A DNA stretch of 36,092 nucleotides from Porticoccaceae bacterium (GTDB lineage Bacteria > Pseudomonadota > Gammaproteobacteria > Pseudomonadales > Porticoccaceae). The position numbers were made by a program, and so were the translations under genes. The notes below the pieces were generated by a model. It was not told the origin of the DNA. It ran no database searches and was given only the letters and a program-made list of their open reading frames with translations. The stretch covers positions 1 through 36,092 of the forward strand of contig CACETF010000019.1 of the NCBI GenBank assembly GCA_902562425.1. Direction: 5' to 3'. Positions 1 to 8,700 of the stretch are shown here, piece by piece (positions within the stretch are counted from its first letter, which is position 1; each line of letters begins with the position of its first letter).

Positions 1-68
1 TTTGCAAATGAATCATGGTTACGAGAAAAATAAAAATTCGAAGGATATCTTGTGTCATAAAAAAGTGT

Positions 69-1754
69 TCATCGCTCCGATAAATTCTTATATCCCGCCC
101 CGACAAAACCAGGCAGATGAGTGATCTTATTTCCAAAAAAATCAATTTCCGCTTTTTCACTAATGTGGGCAAAAATGCCCTTCCCTGCGGCAGGGAAAGC
201 GGGTTGGATCAGCGGCTGATCCGACGCAAGGCGATTGACCTGCTCTGCACTGATTGCATAAGATTCTCCATTCTTTTGGTCACCGTCGAAATTTATATTC
301 GCCTGTTTGGCACCACTATCGAGACCCAGAAACCTCTGTGAAATTGACCCCGAAAAGACATTACCTCGAAAATCTACTGGATCATCCTTAGACCAAACAA
401 TATTAGTATTTCTTCCGAGGTGCGCGTTCTTCTCAACAACGAAAAGATTATTCCATATGTGAATATTTTTTCCGTTAAGCTCTATGTCCGGGCTTGAATT
501 GGGGGTTATTACATAAGTATTGTTATAAATGTATACTCCATCGGACTGCAGACGACGTGGTCTCGAATAATCAGTCACATGCAGTGTCCTCCCGGGGTGT
601 TGACTCTTCCCACCCTCCGGTCGCGAAACGCCCGTCTGTCGAGTTCCATCTCCCACGCTGATATTAAATCGCCAAATAATATTTTTGTTATTCCCAAGGA
701 TTTCAGTTCCATAGCCCTCATTGTCGTAGCTAAAATTGTACTGAACCAGCACATTCTCATTTCCAAAGTCAACATGTATGCCCGCCGAATCCATGCGACC
801 CCTCGAGAAAGCGGCAGTGTTTTGTTGCGCAACAATATTCTTGCTACGGAAAAACCATGCCCCACTCCCGCGGTTCACCGACAGTTCAGGCTCCACCATT
901 GCTCCAGATCTAACGAAAGTATTCCCCTGTAGAAGCCCTCGAAATACTCCATGCATCAAGACACAACTACCACCAAGATCCTCACAACGATTATTTAGCA
1001 CAATAAAGTTAACATCATAGTTAGCCAAACTATTTCTTATGGTACCTAATTTAGATGCCCGATGACGGACAACCACACCAAACCTTGCGGTGCGACGAAT
1101 CAGATTGCTGTGGACAAAAATATCCCTAGTATTAGCAACTTTCTTTAACGAGAAAGGTGGCTCTGTTTCAAAACGAATACCCGTCACATCAGTGTTATTG
1201 AAGGCCTCCCGATTGAACTTGTTGCGGCCAAGAACCGGAAAAATGTCTTCAACCTTTAAATGATGAAAATTGAAACCTCTCAGTATGCGTTTTCCAGTAT
1301 TTTTTACATAAATACCGAATGAATCATAGTCGGATACTCCTTTCCTACTCCTCTTCCGAAAATTCCTGATAGTAAGATTACTAATCTCAATGTGATCCTG
1401 ATCGCGTATGAAAATTGCTGCAATCGGATCACCTCCGACACCGAGCGCTCCGTCGATTATTGGATTCTTTCCATCTCCGTATGACGTAAAAACTATCGGT
1501 TTTGTACCAGAACCTGACTGATTAATTCTAAGCATACCAGCAAACGTGTCGCCCGACTTGAACCGTACAATGTCTCCGGGTAACAGATCGGCCCGAGAAA
1601 CACGCTTCAGACTTGCCCATGGAGCTTGCTTCGTAACTCCAGTATTATGATCATCGCCTTCAGAGGAGCTCACATAATAAGACTCAGAAGCAATTCCAAG
1701 TGATATCTGACAGCAAACAAAGAAAATAAACGTTGAGTCTTTTAACGTCTTGAT
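69..1754 (-). CDS. Secreted right-handed parallel beta-helix protein (polysaccharide lyase/epimerase-like), apparent ATC start
   Basis: The product is about 561 residues. The region around residues 27-40 (YYVSSSEGDDHNTG) is the usual N-terminal motif of DUF1565/NosD-like right-handed beta-helix proteins. It is followed by many short Asn- and Gly-rich strand repeats, for example 'IEISNLTIRNF', 'VLMHGVFRGLLQGNTF' and 'VLVQYNFSYDNEGYGTE'. Such folds occur in alginate and chondroitin lyases (PL6-like), epimerases and some glycosidases; I cannot name the reaction. The first conventional start is GTG at 1673, but that removes the motif and the signal peptide. The open frame continues upstream as a good signal peptide (KTLKDSTFIFFVCCQISLGIAS) to an ATC codon at 1754-1752, six bases after a perfect GGAGG (1765-1761). 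The gene lies 48 bases after the TonB receptor, so it is probably in the same operon. The beta-helix call is firm; start and substrate are inferred. Confidence 0.75.
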   Translation of the reverse strand: MKTLKDSTFIFFVCCQISLGIASESYYVSSSEGDDHNTGVTKQAPWASLKRVSRADLLPGDIVRFKSGDTFAGMLRINQSGSGTKPIVFTSYGDGKNPIIDGALGVGGDPIAAIFIRDQDHIEISNLTIRNFRKRSRKGVSDYDSFGIYVKNTGKRILRGFNFHHLKVEDIFPVLGRNKFNREAFNNTDVTGIRFETEPPFSLKKVANTRDIFVHSNLIRRTARFGVVVRHRASKLGTIRNSLANYDVNFIVLNNRCEDLGGSCVLMHGVFRGLLQGNTFVRSGAMVEPELSVNRGSGAWFFRSKNIVAQQNTAAFSRGRMDSAGIHVDFGNENVLVQYNFSYDNEGYGTEILGNNKNIIWRFNISVGDGTRQTGVSRPEGGKSQHPGRTLHVTDYSRPRRLQSDGVYIYNNTYVITPNSSPDIELNGKNIHIWNNLFVVEKNAHLGRNTNIVWSKDDPVDFRGNVFSGSISQRFLGLDSGAKQANINFDGDQKNGESYAISAEQVNRLASDQPLIQPAFPAAGKGIFAHISEKAEIDFFGNKITHLPGFVGAGYKNLSER

Positions 1755-1802
1755 TAGAGCCCTCCATCATTAGTTCTGTCCTAGACAAATCCCATTCTCG
1801 TG

Positions 1803-4800
1803 TTAAAGCTTCACAGTGATTCCTATCTGGAACCGCCGGCCGGGGTAAGTCGCTAATGTCAATGGACCACTAGGCGAATGTGACGGAATAGCGATGATTT
1901 CGTCAGTCAAATTAGATCCAGAAAAGTTAAATGACATCATCTGATTTAACCTGTACGTTATCGATGCCGTTAAAAGACCCCGATTGCCAGTAAAACACGG
2001 ATAAGAGTTATAAGCAGCCTCGCAGAACTCGTTTCCATCACCAATAAAAGAGTCTCGAAATGTATAACGAATCCTACCACTTACGGGGTATTTTGGTTTT
2101 TCAAAGAACAACGTAAAGTTGTATGAGTTTTCGGATAGACCTGGGAACGGCATAGAAAGACCACGCATATTAAAGTTATTATAATCAGGGTCCCCAACCA
2201 TTACCCCTGTTGCCTCATACACATTATCACTATCGCCTTCTTGATAAGCATAATTCGCAATTATGCCAAAACCGTCAAGAGGCGCAGGTGCCTCTTTAAA
2301 AGAATGCGTAAGACCTACTTCAACTCCTTTGATTACCCCTCCCGGCTCATTAACCGGTGTAATAAGATCAGCCAAAGTGCCGGGATAAACCGGGTTTCCG
2401 TTACTATCAAACACCAGCACTGGATTTCCCTCGGCATCAATGCCACTTGAAAGCTGTTCATATTCTCGCACTACCGGTATTTCTCTGAACACTCTGAGAT
2501 CATTGGCGGCTACTGTGTTGCCACTCGCATCCAGTAAGGTATCGGGACTTATGCATGAGACAGCATCTGTCGCTGGATCTCGCGCTATGGTGGGATTACA
2601 AGCTCGCTGAACGTTTCCATCATCGTCTGAACGTGACTCTCCAATTACATTGTCAAGTTCCTTGTAAAATAGACCCACACTCAGAACACTGCCCTCCGAA
2701 AAATAATACTCGAAAGCAAAATCGAACTGATCCGCGGTAATAGGATCTAATTCAACTGTGCCCGCGTTAATTTGATTCTGCCAATTGGTTGGATACTGTA
2801 AGAAATTGGCCATATCATTGAAGTCGGGTCGCCGGAGGATAGATCCATAACCAAACCTAAGCTGGATATCATCCGTCCAAGAAGGCGTCAATACCAAGCT
2901 CGCACTCGGCAAAACATTGTCATAGGACTTATCGCTACCAAAAGTTTCCCCAAGTTCCTTTGAAATTGAAGTAGCTTCGGTCCGAACATATCGAACACCA
3001 ACATTGCCTGTCGCAGGCATACCAGCAATCTCGGTATCAAAATCGCCTTTAACATAAACCGCATAAGTATCCTCTTCCGTTTTAAAATAACCGGACTCCT
3101 CATAAGCTGCCTCACGGTTATCGAGCTGCAATAAATCAGCGATGGCATCGCGATTCTCTATGAGTACGTTGGTATCTGGTGCTAAAAATTTATCTAAGTA
3201 GGATTTAGCTCCATCATTCCCAAAAAAGTTGCCAGGGGCTTGTGCCATGATGCCCGGGAAAAGTTGTGAAAGACTCGCACCATCTTGGCGCAATGCCACA
3301 TCGCTGTTGAAGGGGAAATTAGCACTATTTCGTGCAAATCGTTCCTTCTCAGTAAAACGCTGGCTGGCACGAAATCCAAAAGAAAATCCAGACCAAAACG
3401 AACCATCAAGCATCATCTCGACATCGACTTTTTCGACGAGTAAATCGTTAGTGAAAGTGTTATTCGCGTCTCTGTGTCTAAACAAGGTGTAATAGCTTGG
3501 GTCAAGCATCGTACTTAAGGGAATATCGCGCTCTGTGCTACTACTGCCATTTCTGACCCCTGCCCCCAATGGAGCACTGTAAGCTGGGAATCCGTTTGTC
3601 AGGTCAAAAAATAGTGGAACCTTCACACTTCCTCCGAGCTGATAGCGTGAATTCGCGGTGTTTGTGGCATCGTTATACTGCATGTTCATGCTCAACTGAG
3701 GATCCTCGGTGTCAGATCCAGAACCATTCACCTCAAACGTCACGTCCATTTCGCTCACACTCCACTCTCCACCCAAAGCGAAGTTATAAGTGCTGGTGTC
3801 TCTCCTGCTTGCAGTGTTGCGCATGCGCAATCTCTGCACACCATCAGGTCGACCGTTGGCCAAAGTGCCTGAAGAAAATTCAGCGGACTCGATTACTGGG
3901 ACCGTGTACCCGAATATCTCCGCGTCATACCATGTCGCGCTGGAAATATCAGTATTCTCTCTCCCAGTGGCTCCCGGCAAAATGGCTAGAACACTGTTGT
4001 TGCCAATCCGAGCGAAGTCTGAGTACATAAACTTAGCAAAATACATCCTTTCTGGTGTGGCCTGCCAGGCCAAAGATCCATTAATCGCCGTATTTTCTCG
4101 GTCCTCTGTCTCGTATAGCTCCTCAGAATATCCAGGCCAAAAATATGTATCATTGTCTCCATCGCCATCAATATCGAAAGTGGTTCTGGGATTTCCCGTA
4201 TCTAATCTTCGAGCACTGGGTCCAATCCTCGCTCTGTCCATTCGATTAGGTTTTTCAATCCTGGACAAGGTAATAACTCCTCCAACATCACCGATATCCG
4301 TTTCAAACCTCTCACCCAAAGTCAACGAAAGATTTTGACCCCAGTCATCGACCAACTCTCCGTAGTCCATTTTTACGGACATAGAACGAATTGGCTTCTT
4401 GAGTTTCAATCCTCTATGAGTCTTGACGTTTACGGTACCACCCAGAGACCCTTCAACCATATCTGCAGTGGGAACCTTCACTACATTTAATGATCTGACT
4501 AGGGCCGCAGGTAGATCAGTAAAAGACATGCCCCCTCGCGCACCAGAATGGGGAGTAGTACCCCTGCCATCAATCTCAACTCGATTTTGGGCTATACCTC
4601 GAATAGATACCTTACTGCCAATTCCCATGACGCGCTCAACCTGGACGCCGGCAATGTTTTCCAACACCTCCGCAATATTTTCATCAGGCAGTTTACCAAT
4701 ATCTTCGGCATTAATAATCTCGGTTAGGTTGGTTGTGTAACGCTTCTCCTGCAGAGCTGTCTCAAGACTCTGACGAATCCCATAAACCATTATCTCGTCA

Positions 4801-5330
4801 AGGTCTTCCTCTACTACCGCAGCATCAAACTCTTCAGCGGCATTGAGAGTTCCCTCGAGAGCGGCAACTTCGACACCAGCGACACTGCAATCGCCAGCAA
4901 CATCATTTAGAACATCGCCAGAGTTTGCACTCCAAACTCTGATCGCAAAATTCTCACCAGTCACAACCGTTCCCGAGTCAATACGATCATCACAGGCTCC
5001 GCTGGTAACATCATCCAAAAGATACTCTTTGCCCTCATCAATAATCCATCGATAGCGCGCCTCCTCCCTCCACGAGGGACTAATCACTACGGTCCATGTT
5101 CCATCACCGTTATCCTCTGCAATGCCCGCGGGGTGGCTAATATCCCAACCAAAACGGTTAGAGTGCATCCTTACAGTCTTTGCTCCCGGAGCAGTTACCG
5201 TAAAACTAGTTGCTTTCAAATCCGTCCTCTCCTGAGCTACTCCAACTCCTGATAGGGCGGAGCTCAAAATAATAAAGGCGCACACGCGTAAAATCCTCGC
5301 GCTCGAAATCTTAAAAAATGTATGGTCCAT
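1803..5330 (-). CDS. TonB-dependent receptor (Xanthomonas/Caulobacter carbohydrate type) with extra N-terminal domain
   Basis: This 1175-residue protein is an outer-membrane receptor for energised uptake of a large or scarce substrate, probably an oligosaccharide given its neighbours. It has a signal peptide (cleavage near VAQ-E, residues 32-34). An additional domain of about 110 residues follows, containing 'NRFGWDISHP' and 'EDNGDGTWTVVIS', which looks like an E-set/starch-binding-like fold. Next come an acidic linker, a TonB box around residues 178-186 (LDEIMVYGI), a plug ('LPDENIAEVLENIAGVQVER', 'SIRGI', 'EGSLGGTVNVKT') and a 22-strand-type barrel ending in GRRFQIGITVKL. The ATG at 5330 is preferred over the in-frame TTG at 5342 because GGGGA lies five bases before it. 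The gene is far longer than the usual 700-950 residues. It leads the beta-helix gene downstream. Substrate specificity cannot be read directly. Confidence 0.9.
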   Translation of the reverse strand: MDHTFFKISSARILRVCAFIILSSALSGVGVAQERTDLKATSFTVTAPGAKTVRMHSNRFGWDISHPAGIAEDNGDGTWTVVISPSWREEARYRWIIDEGKEYLLDDVTSGACDDRIDSGTVVTGENFAIRVWSANSGDVLNDVAGDCSVAGVEVAALEGTLNAAEEFDAAVVEEDLDEIMVYGIRQSLETALQEKRYTTNLTEIINAEDIGKLPDENIAEVLENIAGVQVERVMGIGSKVSIRGIAQNRVEIDGRGTTPHSGARGGMSFTDLPAALVRSLNVVKVPTADMVEGSLGGTVNVKTHRGLKLKKPIRSMSVKMDYGELVDDWGQNLSLTLGERFETDIGDVGGVITLSRIEKPNRMDRARIGPSARRLDTGNPRTTFDIDGDGDNDTYFWPGYSEELYETEDRENTAINGSLAWQATPERMYFAKFMYSDFARIGNNSVLAILPGATGRENTDISSATWYDAEIFGYTVPVIESAEFSSGTLANGRPDGVQRLRMRNTASRRDTSTYNFALGGEWSVSEMDVTFEVNGSGSDTEDPQLSMNMQYNDATNTANSRYQLGGSVKVPLFFDLTNGFPAYSAPLGAGVRNGSSSTERDIPLSTMLDPSYYTLFRHRDANNTFTNDLLVEKVDVEMMLDGSFWSGFSFGFRASQRFTEKERFARNSANFPFNSDVALRQDGASLSQLFPGIMAQAPGNFFGNDGAKSYLDKFLAPDTNVLIENRDAIADLLQLDNREAAYEESGYFKTEEDTYAVYVKGDFDTEIAGMPATGNVGVRYVRTEATSISKELGETFGSDKSYDNVLPSASLVLTPSWTDDIQLRFGYGSILRRPDFNDMANFLQYPTNWQNQINAGTVELDPITADQFDFAFEYYFSEGSVLSVGLFYKELDNVIGESRSDDDGNVQRACNPTIARDPATDAVSCISPDTLLDASGNTVAANDLRVFREIPVVREYEQLSSGIDAEGNPVLVFDSNGNPVYPGTLADLITPVNEPGGVIKGVEVGLTHSFKEAPAPLDGFGIIANYAYQEGDSDNVYEATGVMVGDPDYNNFNMRGLSMPFPGLSENSYNFTLFFEKPKYPVSGRIRYTFRDSFIGDGNEFCEAAYNSYPCFTGNRGLLTASITYRLNQMMSFNFSGSNLTDEIIAIPSHSPSGPLTLATYPGRRFQIGITVKL

Positions 5331-5577
5331 TAAATTCCCCAAATTTCTTTAGTAGTCTACTGTCGCTGTTTGTATCACTTCACCGAAACTAATTCCTTAT
5401 TTAAGGTCAACGATAGATTAAGTCACATTCGGAAAGCAACAAAAAAATCAGATAACGAAACTCAGCTATTTTCGACATGAACAATAAAACAGAAGGCTCA
5501 CGCGTCGATAGGCTGTGTGCCTCATATCGATTCTCACAGGAAAAAAAAAATGAAAGCATTGAAAATAATTTTTTAAC

Positions 5578-5672
5578 TTATCACTTGGCATAACTTGTAC
5601 TCATTATTTTAGTTTGTAATTGAATATTATTCAAAGGATCATAAATAGAGTCTCACTCTCGCCAAGTGATAA
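5578..5672. repeat. 12-bp perfect inverted repeat spaced 71 bases apart (candidate looping operator or small palindromic element)
   Basis: TTATCACTTGGC at 5578-5589 is exactly complemented by GCCAAGTGATAA at 5661-5672. The centres are 83 bases apart, close to eight helical turns. The element lies 250-340 bases upstream of the receptor start and in no gene. A third partial copy (GTGATAA) sits at 5761-5767. It could be a pair of regulator sites that loop, or the ends of a tiny MITE/REP-like element. No target-site duplication is obvious. Confidence 0.5.
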
Positions 5673-5736
5673 TAGACTACATTCCTTTGCTCCCGAGACA
5701 CAAATATTTACCCTCAGGCACCTTTTTCGACAGCTA

Positions 5737-5785
5737 CGCGCTTATTTTTTATCATGGTTAGTGATAATTACGACATAAAAGCGCG
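5737..5785. terminator. Nested stem-loop just after the fusion gene (possible terminator or 3' stabiliser)
   Basis: An outer stem CGCGCTT (5737-5743) pairs with AAGCGCG (5779-5785), and an inner stem TTATCA (5749-5754) pairs with TGATAA (5762-5767). It begins nine bases past the stop codon of the large minus-strand gene. There is no clear T-tract on either strand, so rho-independent termination is unproven. Confidence 0.35.
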
Positions 5786-5793
5786 GAAATAAG

Positions 5794-8700
5794 TTAATTT
5801 GACTCGAGTGAAAAGAGCGACATAAAGGACCAGAATAACTCGGGCGTATCAATTTTACCAACTGTCACCGGCCATGCATGAGTTCCATTTTGCATGCGAT
5901 AATGTTCAACTCTGGCCCCTCCACTACATCCCTCCCTCACATCCAGTTCAATTGAAGAGTTAATGGTCGAGGTTGACTGGAGGGTGCAGTTGTAAAGGTT
6001 ACTCCAGAAGTCTACAAGGCCGGGAATATCAGTCATTGTCCCAACAGAGTTCCAAGCCTTCCAGTTCCATTGGCTCTCATACGGTATTATTTCATCCAAC
6101 ACACCATGTATATGCATAATCGGAACATTTCTGGATGGATTACATGAACTGGGTAAAACAGGCATGGAGCCTGCCAATGATCCAATCGCTGTAAATCGAT
6201 TGCTCATCTGACAGGCTAGCTCATAGCTAAACATACCGCCAAGCGAATACCCGACCGCATAAACACGACTACTGTCGATAGCAACTCTTGAACTTATATC
6301 CGTGTATATGGCTTCAATATAATCGATGTCCTGCATACTGGACCTATCCGTATTGAGTTGCCAAGCACCCTCGTTTGAACTTAACTGCATTCCCACAGGT
6401 ATGGCCAAGACTAACCCCTCCCGATCAGCTAAAACCTCAAATTCGCTTTGTTGCTCAAAAGGAGTTCTTCCGGCCGACCCTCCATTCAGTAAATACAATA
6501 GCGGCATTGAAGAGGTATTGCTTTTGGTCGGTATATAACTGAAATAGACCCTGACCGTTCCATTCACCACAACTTCATTTGAAGGAAGGTTTTGACCATA
6601 ATTCTTTCCACTGCCAGTATCTCCATCTTTGTCATCAACCAACTCCGAGGCTACGTCTTCGCCTTCCTTCGAATTGTCTTTACTATAATTTATTACCTCC
6701 TCACCATCCTGTGTTGTGTCTACCAAACCCCACTGAGCCAAAGAACCGCCATGCAGGGCTATTTGCTCTTTGAAAATAGTCTGATCTACCATCGCACTCT
6801 CATCAGGAGCACTCCAGTCTCCGTTCACATCACCGATCAAAACTCCTACAATGTTCTGTTCTCTCTTTTCCGGATACTCAAAAGTGATACCATCGATATC
6901 GGAAAAAATGTCCGAACGAGTTGTTTCAAAACTCTCTGTGGTGTCATCCCAAAAATCGTAATCCGCTCCGACAAATACCCACCTTCGGGCTTCGGCAGTT
7001 TCTAACCTCACGGCCATCTTCAATATTTCAAGAGCATCCAGAGAGGTAACTCTTCCATCCCCATTTATATCAGCAGCGATAAATTGGTAAGGAGACACGG
7101 CCAGAGCCTGCGATGGCCCTGCTCCATCCGGATCGATGTTAGGATTAATACCTACTGCAATTTTAAGCGCAGCTAAAGCATCTGCGGAGCTTATGACATT
7201 ACCCGCCTCGGCGGCTGTGACACTTTTGTGTGCTATTAACCTATTAGTTCCATAATACTTGTTCACAAAAGCATAATGACCCAAGAGGTCTGATGTTGCA
7301 TCCTCTGAAAATTGATTTTCGTTATCATCAGTAATACCGGCAAGACTAAGATTCACTGACCTTAGAAGAGCGTGATTTTTCCAGTGATAGGCAATACCAA
7401 AAACTGCAGACGCACAAGAAACACAATCCTCACCATCCAGAGGATTAGTACCGTCGAGGAGTTCCTGACCATCACTAAAATTGTCTCCGTCCGTGTCCAA
7501 ACCCAAAGGATCTGTTCCAATAGAAGTTTCTTCACTATCACTAATACCATCGTTATCGTCATCATCATCTGCAACCATACCCAAGGAAATACAACTACTA
7601 TCACACTCATCAGGACGACCATCACCATCCGTATCAGACAACTCTCCCAAACTTATCAGCGGATAAAAATCACTGAAATCCAATACACCATCGTTGTCAT
7701 CATCATCATCTGCAACCATCCCTAGAGAGATACAACTAGTATCGCACTCATCAGGACGACCATCACGATCCTTGTCAGATAATCCTCCTAAATTAACGAG
7801 AGGATAAGAGTCCGACAAATTAAGAACACCGTCCCCATCAATATCCAGATCACATGCATCGCCCAGATTATCCTGATCGATATCACTCTGATCCGCGTTT
7901 GAGGTATTAGGACAATTATCTGACGCATCTGCTACCAAATCACCGTCAGTATCGGGAGGCCGATACTCAAATGCACCAATATCCACTATATCAGTATCCG
8001 CAAGGAAGCTTGGTGGTGAGGATCCTTTGGGTATCATGTAAAAATCATCAATAAAATAATTACCTAAACCATCACCAATCTGAGGACCCTTTATGTAAAG
8101 AAAAACACTTTCAACCGCGGAGTGCGTATATTCCCCCGAGAGATGAGTCCAATTACTATCAGAAATGATAATTTCATTCGTCAAATCAATGTATGCGGGT
8201 TCCGACTGACCACTTATTTCTGCCCTGATAGTAGCCTTACTTGTGCCAGAACCACCCACAGCAAGCCTTACCCATGCGGAGAACAAATAGGTCTCATCTT
8301 CGGTCAAATCACCGGTAAGGTATAATCTTGCGCTTGAGTAATTTTTTGACCTACCACCCACATATAGGCTCTTCTCACCTGAATGCGCATGTTCATTGGA
8401 TAGTTCTAATGCTGAACTCCACTGCATCCAACCATCCATCGAACTTTCAAATCCTGAAAAAGAAATGGCATTTGTGGAGCTCTGAGAGGACACCGGTCGT
8501 AAAATTTTATTGAAGTCATTAATCGGGGAATAGCTTGAATCTCCCGAATTAATAGCTGGCGAACTCGGCATCAGTGAGAAGTCCGCACCCTCCATTTGAG
8601 CAAAACCATCCGTTATCGCCGATGGCTTTAAAAATTTAGGATCCTCATTCACATAACCACCAGCACCCGAGGGAACCTTACCATTGAAGAATATGTTTCC

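Larger units (their letters stand above)
5331..5793. promoter_or_regulatory. 463-base intergenic control region upstream of the TonB receptor
   Basis: There is no convincing gene here. The region must hold the promoter of the minus-strand receptor/beta-helix operon and the 3' end of the large fusion gene's transcript. It is AT-rich, with a run of ten A residues near 5540-5550. It contains a 12-base inverted repeat pair (5578-5589 and 5661-5672) and a nested hairpin (5737-5785), both listed separately. I could not pick a confident -35/-10 pair. Confidence 0.5.

Noticed and set aside
3569..4338. 150-180-codon open frames antisense to the TonB receptor
   Set aside because: No domain pattern and fully inside a confident receptor gene.
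7362..7725. Repetitive open frames on both strands over the thrombospondin repeats, looking like low-complexity proteins
   Set aside because: They are frame shadows of the Asp-rich repeats in the fusion gene.
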